Shown: one piece after another, positions 19,663 through 27,012 of the stretch
How positions within the stretch are numbered: position 1 is the stretch's first letter
Layout of the letters: each line of letters starts with the position of its first letter
Assembly (NCBI RefSeq): GCF_018100805.1
Contig: NZ_JAGJEA010000003.1
Location: 248,001 to 312,000, forward strand
DNA length: 64,000 nt
Direction: 5' to 3'
Source of the DNA: Aquimarina sp. MMG016
Lineage (GTDB): Bacteria > Bacteroidota > Bacteroidia > Flavobacteriales > Flavobacteriaceae
Made by a program: the position numbers and the translations under genes
The notes under the pieces: generated by a model
Told to the model about the DNA's origin: nothing
Databases searched by the model: none
What the model saw: only the letters and a program-made list of their open reading frames with translations

Positions 19663-20007
19663 ATGAAGATTGTATATTGGATTACCACTGTAGCGTTATG
19701 CGCTATTATGTTGTATTCTGCACAAATGTATTTTTTAAATACTGAAAAAATAAAAGGCTTTTTTGAGTTTTTTAATTATCCAACTTACATCGTAATTCCA
19801 TTGGCGATTGCTAAAGTATTAGGAGTAATCGCAATTATTACTAACAAAATAAAGTGGGTCAAAGAATGGGCCTATGCAGGCATCTTTTTTGATCTAGTGT
19901 TGGCTAGCTTAGCACATCATTATGCAGAACATGGTATTGGTTTATCTGTTTATGCCATTCTTATTCTTATTGTTTCTTATGCCACTGGCAAAAAAGTCCG
20001 ACCTTAA
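19663..20007 (+). CDS. DoxX-like membrane protein, copy 2
   Basis: 114 aa, four helices, paralogous to the gene at 19291 and of nearly equal length. Its stop codon shares one base with the start of rsmI (TAATG), so the two are translationally coupled, though no functional link between them is known. The pair has diverged in loops but keeps FNYP and KEWAYAG. Role unknown. Confidence 0.75.
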   Translation: MKIVYWITTVALCAIMLYSAQMYFLNTEKIKGFFEFFNYPTYIVIPLAIAKVLGVIAIITNKIKWVKEWAYAGIFFDLVLASLAHHYAEHGIGLSVYAILILIVSYATGKKVRP

Positions 20008-20678
20008 TGTCTAAACTATATCTTGTTCCTACTCCAATCGGTAATCTGGAGGATATGACCTTCAGAGCAATTAAAATACTCAAAGAAGTAGATTTAATCT
20101 TGGCTGAAGATACCCGAACCAGTGGAAAACTACTAAAACATTTTGAGATCACTACACATATGCAAAGCCATCATATGCACAATGAGCATAAAACCATAGA
20201 TAGCATTATTAGAAAATTACAAAGTGGAGAAAAAATTGCTTTGATTAGTGATGCAGGAACACCAGCCATAAGTGATCCTGGTTTTTTATTAACCAGGGCT
20301 TGTGTTGAACAAGGAATTGATGTAGAATGTCTTCCCGGAGCGACTGCTTTTGTTCCTGCACTGGTGAACAGTGGGTTACCCAACGATAAATTTGTTTTCG
20401 AAGGTTTTCTACCAGTAAAGAAAGGACGACAAACCCGACTAAAACTACTAGCCGAAGAAACGCGAACTATGATATTCTATGAATCTCCACATAAATTGAT
20501 CAAAACTTTAGGAAATTTTGTAGAATATTTTGGTGCAGATCGACCTGTTTCAGTTTCTCGAGAATTAAGTAAACTTCATGAAGAAACGATACGAGGAACA
20601 GCTGAAGAAGTTTTACAACATTTTGAAAATAAACCTCCCAAAGGCGAGATTGTAATTATTGTTGGAGGAAAGAAATAA
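20007..20678 (+). CDS. rsmI: 16S rRNA (cytidine(1402)-2'-O)-methyltransferase
   Basis: 223 aa. It methylates the ribose of C1402 in 16S rRNA with S-adenosylmethionine. Diagnostic motifs of the tetrapyrrole-methylase fold are present: PTPIGNLEDMTFRAI, LAEDTRTSG, ALISDAGTPAISDPG and CLPGATAFVPAL. At 223 aa it is shorter than the E. coli enzyme; it ends soon after PPKGEIVIIVGG, lacking the C-terminal helical extension, which is common in this phylum as far as I recall. It overlaps the preceding gene by 1 nt and is 2 nt before the uracil-DNA glycosylase-like gene. Confidence 0.95.
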   Translation: MSKLYLVPTPIGNLEDMTFRAIKILKEVDLILAEDTRTSGKLLKHFEITTHMQSHHMHNEHKTIDSIIRKLQSGEKIALISDAGTPAISDPGFLLTRACVEQGIDVECLPGATAFVPALVNSGLPNDKFVFEGFLPVKKGRQTRLKLLAEETRTMIFYESPHKLIKTLGNFVEYFGADRPVSVSRELSKLHEETIRGTAEEVLQHFENKPPKGEIVIIVGGKK

Positions 20679-20680
20679 TT

Positions 20681-21253
20681 ATGAAAACGCTACTTTCAGA
20701 TATCAGAGACTGTGAAGTTTGTAAAGCACATTTACCATTGGGTCCAAGACCTGTAGTTTCTGCACATCCAGATGCTAAAATTGTCATCATCGGTCAGGCT
20801 CCCGGAACCAAAGTACATCAATCAGGTATCCCCTGGGATGATGCTAGCGGAAAACAATTAAGAAAGTGGTTAGCTATTTCTGACGAACTGTTTTATGATG
20901 AAACCAAAATAGCCATCGTACCAATGGGGTTTTGTTATCCCGGAAAAGGTAAAAGTGGTGACTTGCCGCCAAGAACAGAATGTGCTCCGCTATGGCATCA
21001 ACCTCTATTTGATCAAATGCCAAAACTGGAATTGGTTATTCTAATTGGGCAATATGCCCAGAAGTACTATCTAAAAAAGGAAGCAAAAAGCAATCTTACT
21101 GAAACAGTAAAAGTTTTTCAGGAGTATTTACCTAAATACTTTCCTTTACCGCATCCATCTCCAAGAAACCGATTCTGGCTTACCAAAAACCCTTGGTTTG
21201 ACAAGGACGTTATTCCTGTGTTACAGCAACTTATAAAAGAAAACATTACATAA
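20681..21253 (+). CDS. Uracil-DNA glycosylase superfamily protein
   Basis: 190 aa. The N terminus has a Cys pair CEVCKAHLPLG, then the superfamily active-site block VIIGQAPGTKVHQSGIPWDD with SGKQLRKWL after it. The C-terminal block is PLPHPSPRNRFW, equivalent to the H-P-S motif that binds DNA. These blocks define the uracil-DNA glycosylase fold; the GQAPG and HPS forms fit the broad family of small bacterial members rather than Ung. The two N-terminal Cys could be part of a metal site, but four clearly placed Fe-S ligands are not visible. Coupled to rsmI (2-nt gap). Confidence 0.8.
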   Translation: MKTLLSDIRDCEVCKAHLPLGPRPVVSAHPDAKIVIIGQAPGTKVHQSGIPWDDASGKQLRKWLAISDELFYDETKIAIVPMGFCYPGKGKSGDLPPRTECAPLWHQPLFDQMPKLELVILIGQYAQKYYLKKEAKSNLTETVKVFQEYLPKYFPLPHPSPRNRFWLTKNPWFDKDVIPVLQQLIKENIT

Positions 21254-21277
21254 AATAAACTTTTCCATATTCATATA

Positions 21278-21622
21278 ATGACCATATCACAATTTATATC
21301 CAAACTTAAAGAAGAACCAAGACAAATCACTTTCAACGATACAATGAGTGTAATCGACAACCATTATAATTTCACCCCTTGTACCTTTAAAAATGCAGAT
21401 GTCATTAATCAATCTGGAGAAAATTCCGGGTCTTGCAAACTATTTTATTTTGCTCATCTACAACAGCTATGCAAAGAAGAAACGCTATCGTGTTTTGGAC
21501 AATATTATACCGATGTATTGAACACTCCAGAAGGCAATGATCACCAAAACATTCGCAATTTTATGAAAACAGGATGGGATAAAATTTCTTTTGACCAGAT
21601 TCCCCTGACAAAAAAAATCTAA
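21278..21622 (+). CDS. HopJ-family protein
   Basis: 114 aa. Family features: FNDTMSVIDNHYNFTP, NQSGENSGSCKLF.FA and the C-terminal EGNDHQNIRNFMKTGW. Despite the family name, which comes from a Pseudomonas type III effector, such genes occur widely in free-living bacteria and there is no type III system here. Cytoplasmic, no signal. Function unknown. It is 24 nt downstream of the glycosylase-like gene and probably ends that operon. Confidence 0.85.
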   Translation: MTISQFISKLKEEPRQITFNDTMSVIDNHYNFTPCTFKNADVINQSGENSGSCKLFYFAHLQQLCKEETLSCFGQYYTDVLNTPEGNDHQNIRNFMKTGWDKISFDQIPLTKKI

Positions 21623-21685
21623 AAAAATCATTGGATATACCTGTTGCTATACTATTTTGATCAACAAATAGTTATGTAATATTAT

Positions 21686-22384
21686 ATGAAACACCAACCA
21701 CTATTTACAATTATAGGCATTAGTCTGCTCGTATTTTTACTATGGCAACTACCCTATTTTGGGATGGTTCAGTACCCCTTGTTATTACTAGGAACTTGGT
21801 TTCATGAAATGGGTCATGGATTAACAGCATTACTTCTTGGAGGAAAATTTTACTATCTGGAGATTTATGATAATGGCGGTGGAGTTGCCTATTCTAATGT
21901 TGCTACCAGTTACCTGGAATATCCATACGCCAGAGCAATTACTTCTGCTGGAGGATTACTTGGGCCAGCCATATCAGGGGCAATATTAATTGCTGCTGCC
22001 AGAAACAAAGTAACTTCGAAAATTGTGTTATGGCTTCTAATAGCCATTATGGTTTTGTCATTGTGCCTATGGATTCATGAATTACTGGCTTTGGTTATTC
22101 TTAGTGTATTCGCTGCAATTCTTTTCTTTATTGCTATTCTTAGAGTTCGAAACCTGGAGGCTTTTACATTACTCTTCTTAGGAACACAATGTGTGTTGAG
22201 TACTTATCTACAAACGGGGTATTTATTTACCAAACAGTTTGAACGAGATGGTAGAATACAATACTCAGACACACAAATGATTGCAGCACATCTATCCGGA
22301 ACTTATTGGATGTGGGCAATTCTGATTCTTTTGATCACAGTTTATCTATTGTATAAAAGTTATCGGTATTATTTAAAAAAATAG
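21686..22384 (+). CDS. M50-family membrane metalloprotease-like protein
   Basis: 232 aa with about six membrane segments. The zinc motif H40-E41-M-G-H44 is embedded in the first or second helix (WFHEMGHGLTALLLGG), as in Peptidase M50B-like proteins. The second metal ligand of site-2 proteases (an Asp in NxxPxxxLDG) is not visible, so it may belong to the minimal M50 group found beside no obvious substrate. If active it would cut a substrate within the membrane. It is 63 nt after the HopJ gene. A weak hairpin (CACTTT/AAAGTG, 22386-22412) follows the stop codon. Confidence 0.8.
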   Translation: MKHQPLFTIIGISLLVFLLWQLPYFGMVQYPLLLLGTWFHEMGHGLTALLLGGKFYYLEIYDNGGGVAYSNVATSYLEYPYARAITSAGGLLGPAISGAILIAAARNKVTSKIVLWLLIAIMVLSLCLWIHELLALVILSVFAAILFFIAILRVRNLEAFTLLFLGTQCVLSTYLQTGYLFTKQFERDGRIQYSDTQMIAAHLSGTYWMWAILILLITVYLLYKSYRYYLKK

Positions 22385-22796
22385 CACTTTAAATCATACA
22401 AATCAAAGTGTTATTCTATTGTAAAATTATTTTGTTGCAAAAGCTATAATAATTAGTTTTAAGATTTGCCTACTCTTTTTATAGGTTTTTCGACATACAC
22501 CTTTTTAGCCTCAGTTCGACTTAAGCTAAAATTTTAAAAAAAGCGTCAATTCGAGTGGTTTTTCAGAATGAAATGGAGAAAAATTGTATCGAGAATAGCT
22601 TTTTTTAGATAGATCTACACCCCAAAATTCAGATAATTTCTTACGAAATAATCGCCCTTAAATACTGGAAATATTAATCCGTGGTAAATACGGGTTTTGC
22701 ATCGGTAATCCCTGTTAATTCATATAAATTTAATCACGAAGAGGTTTTTTTAATTAACTTTAAAAAAGAATTATTAACCCATAAATACGCACACAA
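22385..22796. other. Long intergenic region with flavobacterial-type repeat
   Basis: This 412-nt stretch has no convincing gene. A short frame at 22681-22887 overlaps the start of the next real gene in another phase and looks random. It holds a repeat-like segment (see next entry) and, in its last 100 nt, the leader of the CPPTC-tail protein gene. Confidence 0.5.
22485..22600. repeat. Intergenic repeat resembling the flavobacterial 'TTCGAG...ATCGAGAA' element
   Basis: The segment GCGTCAATTCGAGTGG...TTGTATCGAGAATAGC (22542-22599), preceded by a TCAGTTCGAC variant at 22511-22520, has the look of a short intergenic repeat that I remember from many flavobacterial genomes. The TCGAG core occurs near both ends. 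Only one full copy is seen in this window, so the repeat status rests on memory. Confidence 0.45.
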
Positions 22797-23582
22797 ATGG
22801 AAGAAACAATCACACAACAAAATGACGTCGACAGCAGAGCTATTCTTGATGCTGATATCCAACGATGGAAAGATGAAGATGTTCTAAAATTAGCCAATCA
22901 TTTTCACAAAAAACGATTTCATAAATCATATGGAGAACAATATAAGCGTGTTGAAGTATTCCAAATGGAAAAAAAGGACGTTACACGTTTTAATGCTGTC
23001 GCAAACAACATTAGCGAACTAAGAATTCATTTAGCACTAGAAAAAGAAAACATTAGTAAACACACTTTTTATCCTATCATAGGAGTTAAGCAGAATGGAA
23101 GTGATGAGGAAGAATATTTTCCATTAATTCCGGATCATATTGAAATTCAAGCTAAGAGTAAGATAGCAGTGCCAGACAAAAAAACAACTGGAGATATCGT
23201 TCCTTGGGAATTTAAAAAGATGATTGGTCAAAATTGGGATCAGATTGATAATAATTTAATAGACGATCTCTTTATTGCCAAGGAAGGAAACGATAGATTC
23301 AGAGTGCATTTTTATTATATAGGTAAGGAAATGATTAATGTTATAAAAAAATTAGGTCAGATAAATAACATTAAACTATATCCTGGAGTAGATATGAATA
23401 AATTTCAGTACAAAGAAATGATTTCTTTTGCACCTACCATTGGTTTTGAAATGCCACCAAATGCCAAAAGAGCTCAGCAGCAAGATATAATGGGTATTAA
23501 GGGAATGTTGGAATCAGTACCAGAAATAAATGAACTATTTATAGAATACTTGAGACCTTGTCCACCAACTTGCGTTCCTTAA
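22797..23582 (+). CDS. Unknown protein with C-terminal CPPTC tail (copy A)
   Basis: 261 aa, no signal peptide or membrane segment; acidic N terminus (MEETITQQNDVDSRA). It ends in EYLRPCPPTCVP. The same tail, EYLTPCPPTCP, ends the lipoprotein at 24490. The bodies also align weakly: [D/E]..I..W near residues 19-24; a strand pair ELRIHLALE...IIGVKQNGS; and FRVHFYYIGKEMINVI..LG..N.IKLYPGVD, comparable to MRIEHFSMPAAVGEQIL..GS.NV.L.WGVN. I therefore read the two as distant paralogues. The Cys-Pro-Pro-Thr-Cys end could form a small disulfide loop, bind metal or act as a recognition tag (inference). It is followed 28 nt later by a polytopic membrane protein. Function unknown. Confidence 0.7.
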   Translation: MEETITQQNDVDSRAILDADIQRWKDEDVLKLANHFHKKRFHKSYGEQYKRVEVFQMEKKDVTRFNAVANNISELRIHLALEKENISKHTFYPIIGVKQNGSDEEEYFPLIPDHIEIQAKSKIAVPDKKTTGDIVPWEFKKMIGQNWDQIDNNLIDDLFIAKEGNDRFRVHFYYIGKEMINVIKKLGQINNIKLYPGVDMNKFQYKEMISFAPTIGFEMPPNAKRAQQQDIMGIKGMLESVPEINELFIEYLRPCPPTCVP

Positions 23583-23610
23583 TAGAATGATAATATCTGA
23601 AAACTAATTA

Positions 23611-24261
23611 ATGAGTAAAGAACTTTTTGAAAATTTAACTTTAGCAGCTTCCCTTTTTTTGTTAGCTCCGTTACTTATATCAATTTTTAGATTTAGGTAC
23701 TTCAATTTTTCACAAAAAGGACTGTTGTTTTTGATTGTGGTTACTGTAATCGTTGAAATAATATCATGGATACTTTGGTATAAAATGATTAACAATATGC
23801 CTCTATATCATTTTTTTACGGCTATTCAGTTTTTATTAATTGTACATATATATAGAACAGTTTTATCCAAAATATTTTCAAAGTTGTTCTTTATTATCAT
23901 AAGTATTGGTTTTATAGTATTTGCTATAATTAACACCTTGTTTTTTCAGAATCTAAATACGTTTAATTCTAATGTAACAACCCTTATGGGATTCCTGGTC
24001 ATCTTTTTTTCTTTAAGTTACTTTTATGCTTTACTAAAAGAAGTAAAATATAGTGTCCTGGAAAAGAATCCCATGTTTTGGATCAATTCAGGGTTTTTAA
24101 TCTATTTTTCCAGTAACTTAATCCTGTTTTATATGAATAACACTTTATTCAAGGGAACTGCAGAAGCAAGTTTAACACTATGGGGCCTTCATGCTATAGT
24201 AAACATAGTACTAACGTTATTTTATACCATCGCTTTATGGGTGAATCCGAAGAAGCTATAG
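23611..24261 (+). CDS. Polytopic membrane protein, probable sensor partner (full copy)
   Basis: 216 aa with about seven hydrophobic segments (near 10-27, 36-55, 66-84, 91-110, 122-140, 156-174 and 186-206). Short loops and no enzymatic motif. The last 82 residues are nearly repeated by the protein at 25237, which directly precedes a kinase; an intact ATG for that kinase's first residues (MGESEEA) still overlaps this gene at 24237. The original gene order was therefore CPPTC protein, this membrane protein, then kinase. It may be the membrane-embedded sensing module of the two-component system (inference). No named family. Confidence 0.75.
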   Translation: MSKELFENLTLAASLFLLAPLLISIFRFRYFNFSQKGLLFLIVVTVIVEIISWILWYKMINNMPLYHFFTAIQFLLIVHIYRTVLSKIFSKLFFIIISIGFIVFAIINTLFFQNLNTFNSNVTTLMGFLVIFFSLSYFYALLKEVKYSVLEKNPMFWINSGFLIYFSSNLILFYMNNTLFKGTAEASLTLWGLHAIVNIVLTLFYTIALWVNPKKL

Positions 24262-24263
24262 CA
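24018..24263 (+). repeat. Direct repeat, copy 1 (246 bp; partner 25266-25511)
   Basis: This segment aligns without gaps to 25266-25511, at a constant offset of 1248 bp. It covers the 3' part of the membrane protein gene and the first codons of the histidine kinase gene. Identity is highest in the last 75-80 nt, where only about four differences are seen, and lower before that. Confidence 0.85.
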
Positions 24264-24314
24264 TTTTTAGTGCAACTGTATAATTTTTTCCTAACAACAG
24301 GAAAAAAATATTAA
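24237..24314 (+). pseudogene. Remnant of histidine kinase 5' end
   Basis: ATG at 24237 opens a 25-codon frame whose first eight residues (MGESEEAI) match the start of the kinase at 25485 (MGETEEAI). The match then stops and the frame ends at TAA 24312-24314. Its position overlapping the membrane gene's 3' end is the same as for the real kinase. It is best explained as the leftover of a duplicated unit. Confidence 0.7.
24283..24309. terminator. Hairpin with T/A-rich arms after membrane protein gene
   Basis: ATTTTTTCCT and AGGAAAAAAAT are complementary around a 6-nt loop. A second small hairpin AAACCT-gtt-AGGTTT lies near 24350-24365. Either could act as a terminator between the two halves of the duplicated cassette; neither has a strong GC stem. 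Confidence 0.4.
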
Positions 24315-24489
24315 TTTAATATCATATAATCAACTTATTATCAACTCTAAAAACCTGTTAGGTTTACCATATAGAATAGTTTTATCTGAGACCAAATTAT
24401 TTTTGAAAAAAATTAGAATAATAAGGTAACAATTCTAGTTTTTAAGACACTTAACTATAGAATTATATATTAATTTAAAACCTTATTTT

Positions 24490-25212
24490 ATGAAAACAAA
24501 TCATTTATTTTTCCTAGTTACACTAGTATTATTGGCTTCTTGTCATCAGGAAGAACCAGTAGCTGATATTCAGCAACAAGATGTAATCGAGAATTGGAAA
24601 AAAGCATCTCCTGAAGAAACATTTAAAAAAGCCGAAAATGGGTTTAGCATTTCTAAACAAGCCATAAAACAAGCCTTAGAATTACCAGAGGTGACTACGA
24701 TTCGTTTTGTGCTGGAAGTGGATAATGATGTCTTGCAAATACGAGTTGTTGGAGCAGATCAATATGGAAACACTTCTAAAGGTATGTTGGCAAAACCAAT
24801 TTCATTAGAAAAAACAATCAATAAACTTTTTAGTGAAAAAGAAAAGCATTTTGATACCACACCATTTTCTAAGGCTGTGTCATCACATATCATGCAACCT
24901 GAAGATGCTGCAGTTTTTATATCCAGATGGCAAGATCAATGGCGAGATAAATCACTAGAAGAAACGATTGCATATCATGGAATGCGAATCGAACATTTTA
25001 GTATGCCAGCAGCAGTAGGAGAACAGATATTACAGAGCGGTTCAAAAAATGTTAATTTGGTATGGGGAGTAAATCCACAAGGTAAATTTACCACCGTATT
25101 TTTACCAGAATTGGATGAGGAAGGTAAATTATTAAAACCAGGTTCATTTATTTATGAATATTTAACTCCTTGCCCTCCTACTTGTCCTACAAAGCCGCCA
25201 ACAAGATCCTAA
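24490..25212 (+). CDS. Lipoprotein with C-terminal CPPTC tail (copy B)
   Basis: 240 aa. A clear lipoprotein signal (MKTNHLFFLVTLVLLASC, Cys at residue 18) sends it to the periplasmic or outer-membrane surface. The C terminus is EYLTPCPPTCPTKPPTRS, sharing the CPPTC tail with copy A at 22797. A strand-rich core (TTIRFVLEVDNDVLQIRVVG, then VNLVWGVNPQGKFTTVFLP) aligns weakly with copy A. That one member is lipid-anchored and the other has no signal is notable. It is 24 nt before the truncated membrane protein, kinase and regulator, so it is probably expressed with them and may be a surface ligand or reporter for the kinase (inference). Function unknown. Confidence 0.75.
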   Translation: MKTNHLFFLVTLVLLASCHQEEPVADIQQQDVIENWKKASPEETFKKAENGFSISKQAIKQALELPEVTTIRFVLEVDNDVLQIRVVGADQYGNTSKGMLAKPISLEKTINKLFSEKEKHFDTTPFSKAVSSHIMQPEDAAVFISRWQDQWRDKSLEETIAYHGMRIEHFSMPAAVGEQILQSGSKNVNLVWGVNPQGKFTTVFLPELDEEGKLLKPGSFIYEYLTPCPPTCPTKPPTRS

Positions 25213-25236
25213 AATTGTTCAATCATTTAGAATAAT

Positions 25237-25509
25237 ATGGATGACAGAAGAATTATTTATAAATCTAATTTTTATACCTTACTGAAAGAAGCACGATACA
25301 ATACCCTGGAGATGAATCCTATGCTTTATATCAATTCAGGGTTTTTGATTTATTTTTTCAGTAACTTGATATTGTTTTTTATTAATAATACTATGTTTAA
25401 AGGTTCTACAGAAGCGAGTTACTTGTTTTGGGGGCTTCATGCTATAGTAAACATAGTACTAACATTATTTTATACCATTGCTTTATGGGTGAAACCGAAG
25501 AAGCTATAA
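25237..25509 (+). CDS. Truncated copy of the polytopic membrane protein
   Basis: 90 aa. From residue 10 on it matches residues 136-216 of the membrane protein at 23611 (LLKE..Y..LE.NPM..INSGFLIYF, then WGLHAIVNIVLTLFYTIALW) and ends with the same KKL. The first five helices are missing and replaced by nine unrelated residues (MDDRRIIYK). The result would have two or three membrane helices. The kinase ATG overlaps its last 25 nt, so it may be kept for coupling rather than for function. Either a decaying duplicate or a minimal membrane partner. Confidence 0.7.
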   Translation: MDDRRIIYKSNFYTLLKEARYNTLEMNPMLYINSGFLIYFFSNLILFFINNTMFKGSTEASYLFWGLHAIVNIVLTLFYTIALWVKPKKL

Positions 25510-25511
25510 CA
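25266..25511 (+). repeat. Direct repeat, copy 2 (246 bp; partner 24018-24263)
   Basis: Second copy of the gapless repeat described at 24018. It ends just after the kinase codons for EEAI, where the two copies stop matching, giving a precise right-hand breakpoint near 25511. Confidence 0.85.
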
Positions 25512-26264
25512 TTAAGAATTATAATCATTGGTATGGTAGTTATTTTTCTACTATCATTATCAGTGATTATATTCTTTATCGTATATCAACGAAGGTTACT
25601 GGCTCAACAGAAGAAGCATCAAAAAATAGAAACGGATTATCAAAAGGAGTTATTAAAAACATCCATCCTTAGTCAGGAAGAAGAACGTACAAGAATTGCT
25701 AAAGAATTACATGATGATGTTGGAGCAATGCTTACTACAACCAAATTGTATTTTGGACAAATCACCTCAAATCTGTCACCAGAAGAACTAGAAAGTATTA
25801 CCAAAAAAGCTGGTGGGTTTTTAAATGATATGATCAATAGTGTGCGTACTATTTCACAGGATCTTAGACCTGTTATTTTAGAAAAATTAGGATTAATGGA
25901 AGCAATCCAAAGCCTGGTACAAACCATAAATGATTCCGGGAAAATTAAAATTTCTTTTAATGATCATACAGTACATACCATTTCTAAATCCAAAGAACTG
26001 AACTTGTACCGAATCATCCAGGAGTTAATTACCAATACACTCAAACATGCCGAAGCCTCAACTGTAAAAATCGAATTAAAAAATGAAGGTGACTCATTAA
26101 TTGTAATTTATGAAGATGATGGAAAAGGTTTAGATCAAAAAAACCTCTCACATAAAAAAGGATTAGGACTTAAGAATATAGAAAGTAGACTGTCCGTCTT
26201 ATCAGGAACTATAAATTTCCAGGAAAAACAGCTGGGAATGAAAGTAAAAATTATATGCCCTTAA
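25485..26264 (+). CDS. Sensor histidine kinase (HisKA_3/NarL-NreB class)
   Basis: 259 aa from the ATG at 25485; a longer frame from 25428 is only the repeat read in another phase. One membrane helix (about 11-34) is followed by a short coiled segment, a HisKA_3 domain with H76 in AKELHDDVGAML and a HATPase domain (N-box QELITNTLKHAEAS, G-box EDDGKGLD, GLGLKNIESR). There is no extracellular sensor domain, so sensing must come from a partner, most likely the membrane protein encoded just upstream. It overlaps that gene by 25 nt. The cognate LuxR-type regulator begins 20 nt downstream. Confidence 0.93.
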   Translation: MGETEEAITLRIIIIGMVVIFLLSLSVIIFFIVYQRRLLAQQKKHQKIETDYQKELLKTSILSQEEERTRIAKELHDDVGAMLTTTKLYFGQITSNLSPEELESITKKAGGFLNDMINSVRTISQDLRPVILEKLGLMEAIQSLVQTINDSGKIKISFNDHTVHTISKSKELNLYRIIQELITNTLKHAEASTVKIELKNEGDSLIVIYEDDGKGLDQKNLSHKKGLGLKNIESRLSVLSGTINFQEKQLGMKVKIICP

Positions 26265-26284
26265 ATAATACTATTTGCACACTC

Positions 26285-26938
26285 ATGGAAACTATAAAAC
26301 TTGGACTTATTGATGATCATAACCTTTTTCGTGAAGGAATAAAATCATTACTTAATAAAATGACTAATATCTCACTGGTATTAGAAGCTGTGAATGGCAA
26401 GGATCTTTTAACAAAACTGAATAATATAGTTCCAGATGTTATCCTTTTAGATCTAGAAATGGATGATATGAATGGAGTAGATACTACTGTTAAATTACAA
26501 AAACTCTATCCTGATCTAAAGATCATTATCCTAACCATGCATAAAGAAGAAAGGATGATATCATATTTAATGGAAGTAGGTGCAAATGGATATTTGTTAA
26601 AAGACACTAATCCACAAGAATTGGAAGAAGCAATTCTGTCTGTTTATGAGAAAGGGTTTTATTTCAATTCTTTTGTCTCTGAAGCCTTATTAAAAGGGTT
26701 GAAGCACAAAGCTAACAAACCTCCGGTTATTGGAAAAGATTATCATCTCACCCCAAGAGAACTGGAAGTTTTAGATCTCATCACTCAGGAATTGACTACA
26801 GCAGAAATCGCTGAAAAGCTTTTTTTAAGTGTTCGTACTATCGAAGGGCATAGAAAAAATTTAATGATAAAATTGGGAGTAAGAAATATTGCAGGTTTAA
26901 TGATTAAAGCCATACAAGAGAAGATTATTTCTATCTAA
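26285..26938 (+). CDS. NarL/FixJ-type response regulator (LuxR HTH)
   Basis: 217 aa from the ATG at 26285 (METIKLGLIDDHNLF); an in-frame ATG at 26255 would add ten residues that do not look like a receiver start. Receiver domain about 1-120 with D10/D11 and phosphoacceptor D56 (ILLDLEMDD) and the conserved Lys in LLKDTNPQE. LuxR-type HTH about 150-215 (LTPRELEVLDLI, then SVRTIEGHRKNLMIKLGV). It is the partner of the kinase immediately upstream. Likely targets include its own cassette, but no operator is identified. A symmetrical terminator follows. Confidence 0.95.
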   Translation: METIKLGLIDDHNLFREGIKSLLNKMTNISLVLEAVNGKDLLTKLNNIVPDVILLDLEMDDMNGVDTTVKLQKLYPDLKIIILTMHKEERMISYLMEVGANGYLLKDTNPQELEEAILSVYEKGFYFNSFVSEALLKGLKHKANKPPVIGKDYHLTPRELEVLDLITQELTTAEIAEKLFLSVRTIEGHRKNLMIKLGVRNIAGLMIKAIQEKIISI

Positions 26939-26941
26939 ATT

Positions 26942-26979
26942 AAAAACCTGACTCGTTTAAGAAAACCTATCAGGTTTTT
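26942..26979. terminator. Bidirectional Rho-independent terminator
   Basis: AAAAACCTGA and TCAGGTTTTT form a perfect 10-bp stem. It stands between the LuxR-type regulator (ends 26938, forward) and the AhpD-like gene (ends 27013, reverse), with U-tracts possible on both strands. Confidence 0.8.
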
Positions 26980-27012
26980 ATTTCGTAATTCGTCTTCAAA
27001 ACTCTAAACTTG

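Noticed and set aside
21278..21622. Type III secretion effector
   Set aside because: The HopJ name is historical. The gene sits in a housekeeping operon and there is no type III machinery here.
22681..22887. 68-codon frame overlapping the start of the CPPTC protein A gene
   Set aside because: It overlaps a better gene in another phase, is basic and low in structure, and looks like chance.
25428..25484. Upstream extension of the histidine kinase (start at 25428)
   Set aside because: These codons are the membrane-protein repeat read in another phase; the first copy of the repeat shows the real kinase start at the equivalent of 25485.
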